A stretch of DNA of 64,000 nucleotides from Solibacillus merdavium (GTDB lineage Bacteria > Bacillota > Bacilli > Bacillales_A > Planococcaceae): positions 163,340 through 227,339 of the forward strand of contig NZ_JACSPW010000003.1 in NCBI RefSeq assembly GCF_014836935.1, written 5' to 3'. The notes below the pieces were generated by a model. The model was not told where the DNA came from. It did no database searches and worked only from the letters and a program-made list of their open reading frames with translations. The position numbers and the translations under genes were made by a program. Below are positions 42,786 through 53,129 of this stretch, in pieces (the first letter of the stretch is position 1; every line of letters begins with the position of its first letter).

Positions 42786-44491
42786 TGCTACGTATACCAC
42801 GTGATCAATATTCTGATATGTTTGGACCGACTACAGGTGATCAGATTCGATTAGCTGATACTAACCTTTGGATTGAAATTGAAAAGGACTATACAGCGTA
42901 TGGTGATGAAGTAAAGTTTGGCGGTGGTAAGGTTATTCGAGATGGTATGGGCCAGCATCCGCTTGCAGTAGAGGCAGATTGTATGGATTTGGTGCTGACT
43001 AATGCTGTCGTTATTGACTATACCGGCATTTATAAAGCAGATATCGGTGTGAAAAACGGGCGGATTGCCAATATCGGAAAAGCGGGCAACTCGCTTTTAA
43101 TGGATGGTGTCACAATGACAATCGGTGCTTCTACAGACATTATTGCGGCAGAGGGTAAAATTGTCACAGCAGGCGGGATTGATGCACATATTCACTTTAT
43201 ATGTGTAGACCAAATCGAAACGGCACTGCATAGTGGCGTGACGACAATGATTGGTGGGGGCACAGGTCCATCTACCGGTACGAACGCTACAACATGTACA
43301 CCCGGAAGTTTTTATTTACATAAAATGCTGAAGGCTGTCGAACAATTCCCGATGAACTTTGGGTTTTTAGGAAAAGGGAATGCTTCAAGTGAAGCGCCGC
43401 TGATTGAGCAAATCGAGGCGGGAGCAATCGGACTGAAGCTCCATGAAGATTGGGGAACAACGCCTGCTGCAATTGATACAAGCTTAAAAGTAGCAGATAA
43501 ATATGATGTGCAAATTGCGATCCACTCCGACACATTAAATGAAGCAGGCTTTGTAGAGGATACAATTGCAGCGATAGGAGACCGTGTTATTCATACGTAC
43601 CATACAGAAGGCGCGGGTGGTGGACATGCGCCAGATATTATTAAAATGGCGAGTTTCCCTAATGTACTGCCGTCCTCTACAAACCCTACGCGTCCGTATA
43701 CGATTAATACGCTAGAGGAGCACTTAGATATGCTAATGGTCTGTCACCATTTGGATCCAGCCATTCCAGAAGATATTGCCTTTGCAGATTCACGAATTCG
43801 TAAGGAAACGATTGCCGCGGAGGATATTTTACATGATATCGGTGTGTTTTCGATGATTAGCTCGGATTCGCAGGCGATGGGACGCGTCGGAGAAGTAATT
43901 ACTCGTACGTGGCAAACTGCGCACAAAATGAAGGAGCAGCGCGGGGCGCTACCACAAGAAACGACGACGGCTGATAACTTCCGCGTGAAGCGTTACATTG
44001 CAAAATATACGATTAATCCGGCGATTACACATGGCATTAGTCATGAAGTGGGCTCGATTGAGGAAGGTAAATTTGCCGATTTGGTGCTATGGGAACCTGC
44101 GTTCTTTGGTATCAAGCCTGAAATCATCGTCAAAGGTGGCATGATTGCTGCGAGCATTATGGGAGACCCAAATGCCTCTATACCAACACCGCAGCCAGCG
44201 CTTTACCGTCAAATGTTTGGTGCATACGGCAAGGCGGTACATGATACAGCAATTACCTTTATGTCACAAGTTGCGATTGAGCAGTTACTTCCTCAAAAGC
44301 TTGGTCTTCAAAAAAAGGTGACCGCGGTTTCTAACATTCGCCAGCTACGAAAAAGTGATTTACAGCTAAACAATGAAACACCTTTGATTGATGTAGACCC
44401 GCAAACATATGAAGTAATGGTGGACGGGGAGTTAATTACATGTGAACCAGCAGAGAGCCTTCCAATGGCACAGCGCTACTTTTTATTTTAA
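42785..44491 (+). CDS. ureC: Urease subunit alpha (catalytic)
   Basis: The 568-residue subunit carries the di-nickel site: His135 and His137 (HIHF), the carbamylated Lys218 (GLKLHEDW), His220, His247 (IHSDTLNE), His273 ([13 protein letters not shown]) and Asp361 (SSDSQAMGR). The flap cysteine Cys320 (MVCHHLDP) is also present. The length is normal. After HIHFIC most ureases read PQQ, whereas this protein reads VDQ, a small change near the metal-binding strand. Nickel is inserted by UreEFGD encoded downstream. Confidence 0.98.
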   Translation: MLRIPRDQYSDMFGPTTGDQIRLADTNLWIEIEKDYTAYGDEVKFGGGKVIRDGMGQHPLAVEADCMDLVLTNAVVIDYTGIYKADIGVKNGRIANIGKAGNSLLMDGVTMTIGASTDIIAAEGKIVTAGGIDAHIHFICVDQIETALHSGVTTMIGGGTGPSTGTNATTCTPGSFYLHKMLKAVEQFPMNFGFLGKGNASSEAPLIEQIEAGAIGLKLHEDWGTTPAAIDTSLKVADKYDVQIAIHSDTLNEAGFVEDTIAAIGDRVIHTYHTEGAGGGHAPDIIKMASFPNVLPSSTNPTRPYTINTLEEHLDMLMVCHHLDPAIPEDIAFADSRIRKETIAAEDILHDIGVFSMISSDSQAMGRVGEVITRTWQTAHKMKEQRGALPQETTTADNFRVKRYIAKYTINPAITHGISHEVGSIEEGKFADLVLWEPAFFGIKPEIIVKGGMIAASIMGDPNASIPTPQPALYRQMFGAYGKAVHDTAITFMSQVAIEQLLPQKLGLQKKVTAVSNIRQLRKSDLQLNNETPLIDVDPQTYEVMVDGELITCEPAESLPMAQRYFLF

Positions 44492-44505
44492 GAGGAGGAA
44501 AAAAT

Positions 44506-44943
44506 ATGATTATCGAAAAAGTACTAGGCAACATTTATAAGGATGATTTACGAAGTGGGCATGTAGAGAAGATTTATTTAAACAGTGAGGATTTAGTAAA
44601 GCGTATTATGCGTGTGAAAACAGATCACGGGAAAGAAATTGGCATCCGTCTTGATGGACATAGCGATTTAGAGGACGGGGATGTTTTATATAAGGATGAA
44701 AAAAATATGATTGTCATTTATACGAATAAAGATGACGTCATTTCGATTCAGCCACGCTCTATGCTGGAAATGGGCGATATCGCACATCAACTAGGCAACC
44801 GTCACTTACCGGCACAGTTTGAAGGGGAAGAAATGTTTGTACAGTACGATTACTTAGTAGAAGAGCTGCTGACACAGCTAGGCATCCCGTTTAAGCGCGA
44901 GGAACGTAAAATGAAAAAAGCATTCCGCCATATAGGGCATTAA
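44506..44943 (+). CDS. ureE: Urease accessory protein UreE
   Basis: The 145-residue nickel metallochaperone has an N-terminal peptide-binding-like domain ([22 protein letters not shown]) and the metal-binding domain with [21 protein letters not shown], whose His binds nickel at the dimer interface. The C-terminus (KKAFRHIGH) has two His but no long His tail, so it carries nickel without storing it. Confidence 0.95.
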   Translation: MIIEKVLGNIYKDDLRSGHVEKIYLNSEDLVKRIMRVKTDHGKEIGIRLDGHSDLEDGDVLYKDEKNMIVIYTNKDDVISIQPRSMLEMGDIAHQLGNRHLPAQFEGEEMFVQYDYLVEELLTQLGIPFKREERKMKKAFRHIGH

Positions 44944-44944
44944 T

Positions 44945-45625
44945 ATGCACAACTTTTTGCTGCTCATGCAGCTAACAGATTCGAATTTCCCTTCAGGCGC
45001 GTTTTCACATTCCTTTGGGATGGAAACGTTTGTGCAACAGGAGCATATAAAGGATAGCATGCAGTTCCAGTCATTTTTAGAAGGCTATATTGAGCAGCTT
45101 TGCTATGCAGACGGTTTGAGTGCAAGGCTAGTGTACGACTATTTAGCAGACGGGGCATGGGAGAAGGTGCTAGCACTTGATGAAGTGTTGTATTGTTCAG
45201 CGAGTGCATCAGAATCTAGACTTGGAGCACAGCGTATCGGTCAGCAAATGCTACGCCTATACCGGGCTCTCTATCCTGAGACACGATTAAATGACTATGC
45301 AGCAGCCATTCAGCAAAAGAAGGCTTACGGGCATAGCAGTATATGTCAGGCAATTTTACTTTTTGAGCTAAAGTTTCCGCTAGAGATTGCAGTGCAAACG
45401 ATTATGTATACAGCATGTTCTACCATTATTCAAAATGCGGTACGCGCCATTCCACTCGGGCAAACAGACGGTCAAAAAATGTTTCAGCTTGCAGTGGAAA
45501 AGTGTACCGAAAGTATCACGAAGATTATACAATTAACAGAAAAGCATGTAGGGTGCACATCACCAATGCTTGAAATAAAGCAAATGCAGCATGAGCACAT
45601 ACCTGTACGATTATTTATGAGCTGA
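44945..45625 (+). CDS. ureF: Urease accessory protein UreF
   Basis: The 226-residue helical protein shows the UreF start LLLMQLTDSNFPSGAFSHSFGMETFVQQ and the C-terminal block NAVRAIPLGQTDGQKM. UreF gates the GTPase UreG in the activation complex. It starts 1 bp after ureE with only a weak AGGG site, so it probably relies on coupling to ureE. Confidence 0.95.
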   Translation: MHNFLLLMQLTDSNFPSGAFSHSFGMETFVQQEHIKDSMQFQSFLEGYIEQLCYADGLSARLVYDYLADGAWEKVLALDEVLYCSASASESRLGAQRIGQQMLRLYRALYPETRLNDYAAAIQQKKAYGHSSICQAILLFELKFPLEIAVQTIMYTACSTIIQNAVRAIPLGQTDGQKMFQLAVEKCTESITKIIQLTEKHVGCTSPMLEIKQMQHEHIPVRLFMS

Positions 45626-45637
45626 GGAGGAATTAGT

Positions 45638-46261
45638 ATGAAAAAAAATCCAGTAAGAATCGGTGTTGGAGGTCCTGTAGGGGCTGGAAAAACAATGCTT
45701 GTTGAAAAATTAACGCGTGCAATGCATGGGATGTATGAGATGGCTGTTGTCACAAATGATATTTATACAAAAGAGGATGCAAAATTTTTAATGAGAAACG
45801 GGATTTTACCGGAAGACCGTATTATTGGTGTGGAAACGGGGGGGTGCCCACATACAGCTATTCGGGAGGATGCTTCCATGAATTTTGCAGCGATTGATGA
45901 GCTAAATGAGGCGCATCCGAATTTAGATTTGATCTTTGTAGAAAGTGGTGGCGACAATTTAGCGGCAACATTTAGCCCGGAGCTTGCCGATTTTTCGATT
46001 TATATTATTGACGTAGCACAGGGTGAAAAAATTCCTCGTAAAGGTGGACAAGGAATGATTAAATCCGACTTGTTCATCATCAATAAAACCGATTTAGCAC
46101 CATATGTTGGAGCAAGCTTAGAAGTGATGAAAGAGGATACACTTGCAACACGCGGGCAAAAGGACTTCTTCTTTACGAACTTAAAGGATGAGGAAGGCTT
46201 GGAGGATGTAGTGAACTGGATTAAGCGCGAAGTGTTTTTTGAAGGGCTTGCACCAGCATGA
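45638..46261 (+). CDS. ureG: Urease accessory GTPase UreG
   Basis: The 207-residue SIMIBI GTPase has P-loop GGPVGAGKT (about 10-18), the nickel-binding-region motif ETGGCPH (about 68-74, Cys and His conserved), [17 protein letters not shown] and NKTD for guanine. It drives nickel transfer into urease. The last 4 bp overlap ureD (ATGA). Confidence 0.97.
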   Translation: MKKNPVRIGVGGPVGAGKTMLVEKLTRAMHGMYEMAVVTNDIYTKEDAKFLMRNGILPEDRIIGVETGGCPHTAIREDASMNFAAIDELNEAHPNLDLIFVESGGDNLAATFSPELADFSIYIIDVAQGEKIPRKGGQGMIKSDLFIINKTDLAPYVGASLEVMKEDTLATRGQKDFFFTNLKDEEGLEDVVNWIKREVFFEGLAPA

Positions 46262-47046
46262 GCACAGGAGAGCTGCGTTTACGATTAAAAAATGTAAATG
46301 GGCGCATGCTCTTTGAGGAGAGCTATGCGCGCGGTGCCTTTAAGCTTGGAAAGCCTGTATGGCGCAACGGTACTCCTCTCTATTACTTACTGCATGTCGG
46401 TGGTGGTTATGTGAGCGGTGATACATATACACAGCAAATCGAACTGTTAGACAATACGCGTCTTTACTTAACGACACAGGCAGCGACAAAAGTGTATAAA
46501 GGAACGACACCTGCTGTTGTATCAACGAGTATAAAGCTTGGTGAGCATAGCCATTTATCACTGTTGCAGGACCCGCTTATTTTGTATGAGCATGCAACAT
46601 TTCATCAAATGACTACAATCGAGTTAGCCAAAACAAGTACATTATATTATAGCGAAATAATGACACCCGGTTGGTCACCGACAAAAGAGCCGTTTACGTA
46701 TAAGGAACTTTATACCGAACTGGCCATTAGACGTGACGATAAATTATTTTATATAGATCGATTATGCTGGGAAAAAGGGCAGCAACAGCATCTACTGCAA
46801 CTTGGTAACTATACACACTACGGTTCCTTTGTTTGCGTCGATAAGCTAGCAGATACATTTTATGATGAACTGCACAAGGTTACCCATCCGGACTGTGAAA
46901 TTGGCTACTCACAGCTAGATAAAGAAGGATTTGTTTTGAAAATTGCAGCTAAAGAAACACAGCATATTGAAAATGTGTTCCAACGAGTCGATGATTTACT
47001 AAAACTGACAAAACAGGAGCAGCCATTGCGACTGCGTAAATATTAA
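46258..47046 (+). CDS. ureD: Urease accessory protein UreD (UreH)
   Basis: The 262-residue scaffold protein has the family blocks [43 protein letters not shown] and [18 protein letters not shown]...EIMTPGW. It binds apo-urease and channels nickel from UreG. It ends the island and is followed by a terminator. Confidence 0.95.
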   Translation: MSTGELRLRLKNVNGRMLFEESYARGAFKLGKPVWRNGTPLYYLLHVGGGYVSGDTYTQQIELLDNTRLYLTTQAATKVYKGTTPAVVSTSIKLGEHSHLSLLQDPLILYEHATFHQMTTIELAKTSTLYYSEIMTPGWSPTKEPFTYKELYTELAIRRDDKLFYIDRLCWEKGQQQHLLQLGNYTHYGSFVCVDKLADTFYDELHKVTHPDCEIGYSQLDKEGFVLKIAAKETQHIENVFQRVDDLLKLTKQEQPLRLRKY

Positions 47047-47060
47047 TAAATCAAGTGAAC

Positions 47061-47096
47061 AAAAGCTATAAGGGGATATTCTCTTTATAGCTTTTT
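47061..47096 (+). terminator. Rho-independent terminator
   Basis: AAAAGCTATAAG (47061-47072) pairs with CTTTATAGCTTTT (47083-47095, one wobble) followed by T. It closes the urease operon. Confidence 0.9.
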
Positions 47097-47154
47097 GCTG
47101 TAATTGCAACAAAAGGACCGCACGATAGCTGCATTCCGGAAATTATTTTTTAAC

Positions 47155-47182
47155 AAAAAAAGGGGCTTACTAGATAGCCCAT
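47155..47182 (-). terminator. Terminator of the DUF4256 gene
   Basis: On the minus strand GGGCT pairs with AGCCC around a short loop, followed by CTTTTTTT (plus-strand 47155-47180). Confidence 0.65.
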
Positions 47183-47199
47183 TTATATACTAGGAAAAA

Positions 47200-47763
47200 T
47201 TAAATTGTTAACGCCCCTCTGAATCCTCGCGCACTATAGTAAGAGTCTGCACCATTATGATACATGAAAACCGTATCATAGCGACGATCGCAGAAAATCG
47301 CTCCTCCAAGTTTACGTATTTCCGGTGGTGTTAAAACCCAGCTGGAAGTTTTCAAATCAAATTTTCCAAGCTGCTGTAATGAGCGATATTCGACTTCTGA
47401 TAAAATTTCAATGCCCATCGATGCCGCCATATTCATTGCACTGTCTTCGGGTTTGTTTTTCTTTCTCGCATTCAATGCCTCCAGGTCATAACAAATACTT
47501 CTGCGACCTTTAGGGCTTTCAGGCGAACAGTCCATAAAAGTATACGTGTCCGTTTCATAATGATAGGCAACGACATCCGGCTCTCCCTCTGTACGTTCCA
47601 TTTCATGAAGAGACCAAAGCTTTTCAGGATTTGCTTCCAGTTTTGCCTGCACATTTTCCCAGTCAATATTCGGATGCCGCTCCATATGCTGTTCGAACCT
47701 GGCTTTTAAAGTTGATAGTAATTGTTCATTCTGCGCTGTTGTTAAAGTTTTTCCTATTGCCAT
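47200..47763 (-). CDS. DUF4256 family protein
   Basis: The 187-residue soluble protein matches the DUF4256 family (LTTAQNEQLLSTLKARFEQHMERHPNIDW, EATP-like GEPDVVAYHYETDTYTFMDCSPESPKGRRSICYD, and the end FCDRRYDTVFMYHNGADSYYSARGFRGAL). The family is widespread in Bacillales and its role is not known. The ATG at 47763 follows AGAGGTG; an in-frame GTG 12 bp upstream lies inside that site. It is monocistronic and next to a family A repeat block. Confidence 0.85.
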   Translation of the reverse strand: MAIGKTLTTAQNEQLLSTLKARFEQHMERHPNIDWENVQAKLEANPEKLWSLHEMERTEGEPDVVAYHYETDTYTFMDCSPESPKGRRSICYDLEALNARKKNKPEDSAMNMAASMGIEILSEVEYRSLQQLGKFDLKTSSWVLTPPEIRKLGGAIFCDRRYDTVFMYHNGADSYYSARGFRGALTI

Positions 47764-47796
47764 TGGTAGAAACACCTCTTAATAGTTATTTTAACC

Positions 47797-48265
47797 ATAA
47801 TATAGGGAAGATTTTCTAATGAAATTTTACTTGATTGATTGATGAGTTACGGCAAGACAGCGCTAAAGCCACGTTATACTTGTCTTTATCATTGCCTTTA
47901 TTGCCGCTTGCGAGGCCCACCAATCCCAAAGTTTTGCCCTCGTTATAAAGTTAAGGAACAAAAGCACTAAAGCACTGCTCCAATTTAGTGTAGCACATTC
48001 AAAACGCCTGAGTAGATAGAAAGTGCCTCATTAAGTTTTTCAGTGCCCTCCTAAAATAAGGGAAGATATTACCGTTATTTGAAGGATGTAGCTCATTTTT
48101 AGGTTAAATAAGGGAACGTTTTACCGTTATTTTAAATAAAACCGTGAAATTTCATGTTTTTTAGGTCAATAACGGAAATTCCTTCCCTTATTTTTACTAT
48201 TTTTTATGTTATTTTCGAAATAACGGAAATTCATTCCTCTATTTTTCTCATTACGCAATTCAATC
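47797..48265. repeat. Composite family A repeat (hairpin module plus four 25-bp units)
   Basis: The module at 47797-47951 matches those at 18983 and 33099. The four 25-bp units begin at 48055, 48107, 48168 and 48219, spaced 52, 61 and 51 bp, nearly the same as at 19.2 kb (52, 61, 50). Two are forward (AATAAGGG...) and two inverted (AATAACGG...). It ends with ACGCAATTCAATC as in the other full copy. Confidence 0.85.
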
Positions 48266-48454
48266 TGCCTCTATCTAAATCAACCACTCCCTTTTAGGAA
48301 CAAAAGCGCTTAAGTAAATTGCTCGACCACTTTTGTGCTAGGGCACAGAAAAATGAGCGATTTTCAAAAAGCGTTGTAAATAGCTTTAAATATTAATGTT
48401 TACCGCTAGTGGTACTGTAATAATGGTAAAATTTAATGAAAAGGGGGTATTTAT
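48266..48454. other. Intergenic stretch without recognised features
   Basis: AT-rich DNA between the repeat block and the next gene. Only the AAGGGGGT ribosome binding site near its end is clear. Confidence 0.4.
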
Positions 48455-49495
48455 TTGTTTCATGAAATAAAAGATATGCTAAATCACTTGGAGGATGAAG
48501 AACTGAGATCTTTATTAGCTCAATTCTTTTTACGTATGCAATTAGTTGAAGAAAGAAAGGGTTATTCAGAACAGCAATTCTTTTTAGATATTAAAAAAAC
48601 ATACAACGAACTATTAGCCTACAAAAAAGAACAAGCAAATAACGAACTGCACACACAATTTCATACTACTCATATTGTATTTGGCGATTCACCAACTGGA
48701 AGCTTAAAAATTGCTTTAAAAAAATTAGGACTAGATCAGCAGGAAAGGATTATTACCTTTTCCGATTTGTTTTCAATTGGTCCAATTTTGCACTTACATA
48801 ACGCACAAGGTATTACTAATCGATTTGAATGGTTACGAACAAATATAAATATTGATGAAGAGGTGCTATTCAATTATGAAGATCACTTTAAACGTACTTT
48901 ATTAGAAATCGAAAAAATCCCAAGTCACCATCCGATTATTATTTGGGCAGGAGAAAATGCACATGAACAAACTGGATTAAGGTTTGTTCTCTATTTATTA
49001 AAAGAGAAAACAAACGACATCTATATCATTCAAACAAATGAGGCATATAAAGCTCATTTTGATAGACCTGAAATCGATTTTACACCAAGAAATATGGGAG
49101 AGCTTTCAGGTGAACAATTAAAGCAAATTTATGAAAACGAGAAGATGGGTCATACACTGACGCAAAGGGAACGTAAAGCATTTGAACAGCAATGGGAGCA
49201 ACTTTGTGAGGGGAAAGAAGTTTTACGCATTTGGAAAAGTCATCAAATAATGAGTGTCTCCGAAACTTTTTACGATGAGTACATCATCCAGACAGTGAAG
49301 AAGCTCCATCAGGAGAAAAAGCACAATGACTTTATAAAATCAGCTAGAATCATCGGCGAAGTAATTGGTCATTTAGATCAATATGTTGGCGATCAATTTA
49401 TAGAATATCGCGTCAGACGTTTAATCGTCGATGGGATATTTGATATGGAAGGTGTCCCAAAGGCAATGCGCTTCTATAGCGTAAAAATACGATAA
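48455..49495 (+). CDS. DUF1835 domain-containing protein
   Basis: The 346-residue soluble protein has a helical N-terminus (1-65), a DUF1835 domain (about 70-200, starting THIVFGDSPTGSLKIALKKLG with IITFSDLFSIGPI) and a C-terminal DUF3658-like part (about 215-345, including LTQRERKAFEQQWEQL and RRLIVDGIFDMEGVPKAMRFYSVKI). Both are common in Bacillales and of unknown role. The start is TTG after AAGGGGGT. Confidence 0.83.
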   Translation: MFHEIKDMLNHLEDEELRSLLAQFFLRMQLVEERKGYSEQQFFLDIKKTYNELLAYKKEQANNELHTQFHTTHIVFGDSPTGSLKIALKKLGLDQQERIITFSDLFSIGPILHLHNAQGITNRFEWLRTNINIDEEVLFNYEDHFKRTLLEIEKIPSHHPIIIWAGENAHEQTGLRFVLYLLKEKTNDIYIIQTNEAYKAHFDRPEIDFTPRNMGELSGEQLKQIYENEKMGHTLTQRERKAFEQQWEQLCEGKEVLRIWKSHQIMSVSETFYDEYIIQTVKKLHQEKKHNDFIKSARIIGEVIGHLDQYVGDQFIEYRVRRLIVDGIFDMEGVPKAMRFYSVKIR

Positions 49496-49534
49496 TGTTT
49501 CAATTTCTAAATATCACATAAAGGGGTACTTACT

Positions 49535-49975
49535 TTGGAATTTAAACTTATGGAAGAAACCGATTTAGTTAAATGTATTGAAACTTTTATTAAAGTGTTT
49601 AATGATGAGCCGTGGAATGATGAATGGACATTTCCGAAAGCTCAAAAGTATTTATTGGATTTTTATCAAACACCTGGATTTTTAGGGGTTATCGTAAAAG
49701 AAAATGAAGAAGTAATGGGCTTTATAATGGGAGTACAAAGAAAATGGTGGAGCGGGGATGAATTTTATATTCATGAAATGTGTGTTGACTCCGAACGCCA
49801 AAATCGGGGAATTGGTAAAGCGTTGTTGGATTATTTAATTAAATCTCTAGGAAATAATATAAGCAACATCACGCTTTTAACTGATAGAGGTATTCCAGCT
49901 GAAGCATTTTATAAGAAGAATGGGTTTGAAGAAATTGAAAGACTTGTTTTCTTAAGCAAAAACCTTAAATCATAG
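49535..49975 (+). CDS. GNAT family N-acetyltransferase
   Basis: The 146-residue GNAT enzyme has the acetyl-CoA-binding motif A (YIHEMCVDSERQNRGIGKALLDYL, about 78-101) and motif B (AEAFYKKNGFEEIERLVFLSKNL). The N-terminal part (FNDEPWNDEWTFPKAQKYL) recalls aminoglycoside 6'-acetyltransferase-like GNATs, but the substrate cannot be read from sequence. TTG start after AAAGGGG. Confidence 0.85.
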   Translation: MEFKLMEETDLVKCIETFIKVFNDEPWNDEWTFPKAQKYLLDFYQTPGFLGVIVKENEEVMGFIMGVQRKWWSGDEFYIHEMCVDSERQNRGIGKALLDYLIKSLGNNISNITLLTDRGIPAEAFYKKNGFEEIERLVFLSKNLKS

Positions 49976-49991
49976 ATGGAGGTGTAAATAA

Positions 49992-50606
49992 TTGAAAAGA
50001 ATCCTAGTATGCTTAAGTTTTATGTTTATTCTCGTTGGTTGTTCAAATAAAAATGAAGATACGTCCACACAAATTTTGGACGAGAACAATGCTCAAATCG
50101 ACAAATTGGAAGTCCAGAATGAGGAACTGCAGGCAACTTTGGATAATCTTCAAACGGATTTTAACTACAAAGAAGAGGAAGCGGAGTATTATAAACAAGT
50201 GATTGACGACCTTATTAAAGATTATAGTGATGCCGAATTAAAAGATTTAGCAATAAATTTATGGAATTATGAATTGGAAGTTAACGGGGTACCAGTTCCG
50301 ACAAATGGTTTAGTCGACATACAAGATCAGACGATTGAAATTTCTTTGGTAGAAAGGCAAATGGATTATCCGATTTTGCCACTAGAAATATTTATGCAAG
50401 GACAAATTAGCGGGGATTATATAGACCATTTAAATGTGAATACTAATCCTTCTGAAACCTACGTTACTGATGGCACGGTTGTGACTGCTGTACATCATAA
50501 ATATGCAGATGTAGAAAAAGGTTCAACTATTTCATTTTCAATAACGGAAGAATTAAGAAAACGATTAGGACTGGAAACTACCGAAATTATGATTAATAAA
50601 AAATAA
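49992..50606 (+). CDS. Putative lipoprotein with coiled coil
   Basis: The 204-residue product starts with a lipoprotein signal (MKRILVCLSFMFILVGC) and then a short coiled coil (about 28-75, ILDENNAQIDKLEVQNEELQATLDNLQTDF). A beta-rich domain (about 85-200) follows that I do not recognise. TTG start after GGAGGTG, 16 bp after the GNAT gene. The function is unknown. Confidence 0.7.
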   Translation: MKRILVCLSFMFILVGCSNKNEDTSTQILDENNAQIDKLEVQNEELQATLDNLQTDFNYKEEEAEYYKQVIDDLIKDYSDAELKDLAINLWNYELEVNGVPVPTNGLVDIQDQTIEISLVERQMDYPILPLEIFMQGQISGDYIDHLNVNTNPSETYVTDGTVVTAVHHKYADVEKGSTISFSITEELRKRLGLETTEIMINKK

Positions 50607-50665
50607 TATTACATTTCCTAACATTGATTTGGAAAACATCTGTTTAAATCCCCAATGAATTGAAA

Positions 50666-50699
50666 AACACCCCTGTCCTTTAATTAGAACAGGGGTGTT
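50666..50699. terminator. Bidirectional terminator
   Basis: AACACCCCTGT (50666-50676) pairs perfectly with ACAGGGGTGTT (50689-50699) between convergent genes. The flanking T run is modest. Confidence 0.8.
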
Positions 50700-50719
50700 A
50701 ATTTACAATAAGCCGGAAA

Positions 50720-51667
50720 TTATAGATCGTGAAAGATTTTTGCGACTTCAATAAAAGTTTGTACACTCACATTTTCTGCAGGTACAACAGGAGTCCAAGG
50801 ATCCCAAACTGATATTAAATAATTTTCCTCCGCAGTTTCTTTAACAAATAATAACTTTTTTTGCTCTTCACTATAATAAGCATCTGTTTCCAGCACATTA
50901 TTCAATTTAATAAAACTAGACAGGTCTTCGTTTGTTTTTATTCCCTTATTGATAACTTGAATATCAATATTAAATAACTTAATAATTGGAAATTCATTAT
51001 ATTCATATTGTAATGATATAGAGTGAACGGAAGATAATAACTCTCCTTCTAATACCGCATAATGTTGATTTTGTTCATGCGCTTGCTGTTTTAACTGCTC
51101 TACAATTTCCATCATTTTCTCGTATGATGATTCAGGGCTATCATACGTTAATCTTCCTTCTTTAAATTCGTATTGTTCTAATATAGTTTTTGGAAATGTC
51201 CATCTAGCTGTTATATCAACAGGTAAATAGTCGAATGAGCGAAACGTATCAAAATTATGCAGATGGAACAAATTGGGCTCACCATATTGCTCATATGCCT
51301 CTACATCTAAAAAGTGTAAAAATTTCCCAGGCTCAATTGTTTTTCTTAATCGATCCATTAGCTTTCTATTTTTCATTGATATATCATCCGCCTGATGATG
51401 GGGAATCATTTCTTCATCTGTCATTGTTTCTATCTCAATAACGGAAGATGCATTCTTATTAAAAAACGTCAATCCATTGAAATTCATTGCACCGACTGTT
51501 GCGACGGAAAGAAGTAAACCGAAACAAATCATAGCAAATGTCGGTAATCGTCTTATCTTTTTATCTTTATGAGATGAGATTTTTTGAATAACTCGCTGTT
51601 TGTTTGGGCTCTCGATTTGCTCGTATTGTTCCTTCAATTTTTTCTCAAACGTATCGAAATCTTTCAT
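50720..51667 (-). CDS. Putative anti-sigma factor (single-span)
   Basis: The 315-residue protein has a cytoplasmic N-terminus of about 40 residues, one membrane span (about 42-61, LPTFAMICFGLLLSVATVGAM) and an extracytoplasmic domain. It follows the ECF sigma gene by 14 bp, the usual place of an anti-sigma factor. It has no zinc-finger anti-sigma motif (HxxxCxxC), so the assignment rests on context and topology. Confidence 0.65.
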   Translation of the reverse strand: MKDFDTFEKKLKEQYEQIESPNKQRVIQKISSHKDKKIRRLPTFAMICFGLLLSVATVGAMNFNGLTFFNKNASSVIEIETMTDEEMIPHHQADDISMKNRKLMDRLRKTIEPGKFLHFLDVEAYEQYGEPNLFHLHNFDTFRSFDYLPVDITARWTFPKTILEQYEFKEGRLTYDSPESSYEKMMEIVEQLKQQAHEQNQHYAVLEGELLSSVHSISLQYEYNEFPIIKLFNIDIQVINKGIKTNEDLSSFIKLNNVLETDAYYSEEQKKLLFVKETAEENYLISVWDPWTPVVPAENVSVQTFIEVAKIFHDL

Positions 51668-51681
51668 ATAATCAACCCCTT

Positions 51682-52179
51682 CTATAATAAATTTTTCACT
51701 TTTACTTTTAAACGTTCGTATCGTTTTCGGATTGTTGCTGGTGGTTTTTCAAAAATCTGACCGATTTCATCAAAACTATAATTTTCAATTACACGTAATA
51801 GCAGGAGTGATCGTTCTTCAGGCTTTAAATGGATAAGTATTGACTCAAGCTGATCATCATTGTCGTGATCAAAGACTGCTGTAGTTGTTTCCTGCTCAAT
51901 AAAGGGAATGAAAGACTTTAATTTTTTTCGCTTTATTTTATTGAGACAATGAAAATACGAAACTTTATAAAGCCAAGCATTCGGATTTTCAATCGAGGCT
52001 AATTTGCCGTACTTCATCGCCTTTATAAAAACTTCTTGGACGGCATCTTCAGCGTCATATGTATTTCGTAAGAGGCTGAAGCAATATTTATAAATTTTGT
52101 CATAGTACGCTTCAATGAGTTCATCCATCTCACGTATTAAAAATTTTTCATTAGTCATGGTCATGATTTTTGGCTGCAA
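51682..52179 (-). CDS. ECF-type RNA polymerase sigma factor
   Basis: The 165-residue protein has sigma region 2 (YYDKIYKYCFSLLRNTYDAEDAVQEVFIKAMKY, about 24-56; AWLYKVSYFHCLNKIKR) and region 4 (LKPEERSLLLLRVIENYSFDEIGQIFEKPPATIRKRYERLKVKVKNLL, about 113-160). The TTG at 52179 follows GAAAGGAGTGG. It probably controls its own operon and is held by the membrane protein encoded next. Confidence 0.88.
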   Translation of the reverse strand: MQPKIMTMTNEKFLIREMDELIEAYYDKIYKYCFSLLRNTYDAEDAVQEVFIKAMKYGKLASIENPNAWLYKVSYFHCLNKIKRKKLKSFIPFIEQETTTAVFDHDNDDQLESILIHLKPEERSLLLLRVIENYSFDEIGQIFEKPPATIRKRYERLKVKVKNLL

Positions 52180-52359
52180 TTAAACCACTCCTTTCATAAA
52201 CATTAGACAATTTAGCGGTTGGAAATGTGACATGATTTGGAAAATATGTATATAGAAAAAATAATGATTCAGTGATAAAATCAAAATCACTATTAAATTA
52301 GAAAATTATGTTAATAAAGAATAATTCAAATTCTCTTAAAAATAAAGGGGGACAATCGC

Positions 52360-53115
52360 TTGAACAATATTATTGAAAACAATAAAAAAAGCTGGGATAT
52401 CGTAGCGAAGCATTTTGCTGGGGGAGACGCATTACCGGGCTATGGGCCTTTAGCGCAAACAGAAGAGGAGCTGCATTTAATCGGATCTGTTGCAGGGAAG
52501 AAGGTGCTTGAAATTGGCTTTGGTAGTGGGCATTCTCTTTTATATATGAATAACAATGGAGCAAAGGAGCTTTGGGGAGTCGATTTTTCGAGCGAGCAGA
52601 AAGAGCTGGCGCAAACGACGTTAAATGGTATAAAAGCAACATTACATACAGCCCCAATGGAACAGGAGATTGGTTTACCGAAAAACTATTTTGACTTAGT
52701 GTATTCCATTTATGCAATCGGCTGGTCAAGTGATTTGTCCGCAACGTTTAAGCTGATACATAGCTACTTAAAAGATGGGGGCGAGTTTGTTTTCAGTTGG
52801 GAGCACCCTTTTTATAGCCAAATCAAGTGCCGAGATCATCAGTTTTTATTAACCGATTCTTACCAGCGTGAAGGATATATTGAAACGACGACATTTAAAG
52901 GGGAAGATGCGCCTATGCAAATACCCAAATATAAAATGGCGACCTTTATTAATGCACTGTTACGGGCGAACTTTGAACTTGTGGAGATTATCGAAAGTGA
53001 TATACCTGAACAAGCAAAAACTGAAGAAGTAACGTATTCCGAGAGATATTATTCACTGCATAAAGCCAGTCACTTTCCTACGACGTTTATCGTAAAGGCT
53101 ATAAAACGCAGTTAA
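52360..53115 (+). CDS. Class I SAM-dependent methyltransferase
   Basis: The 251-residue enzyme has motif I VLEIGFGSGHSLLYM (about 48-62), an acidic residue at the end of strand 2 (LWGVDFSSEQ), and motif IV-like YFDLVYSIYAIGW. The start SWDIVAKHFAGGDALPGYGPLA is shared by a Bacillales group of unknown substrate. TTG start after AAAGGGGG. It opens a run of five or six closely spaced genes. Confidence 0.87.
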   Translation: MNNIIENNKKSWDIVAKHFAGGDALPGYGPLAQTEEELHLIGSVAGKKVLEIGFGSGHSLLYMNNNGAKELWGVDFSSEQKELAQTTLNGIKATLHTAPMEQEIGLPKNYFDLVYSIYAIGWSSDLSATFKLIHSYLKDGGEFVFSWEHPFYSQIKCRDHQFLLTDSYQREGYIETTTFKGEDAPMQIPKYKMATFINALLRANFELVEIIESDIPEQAKTEEVTYSERYYSLHKASHFPTTFIVKAIKRS

Positions 53116-53129
53116 TATAGGGGGGAAGT

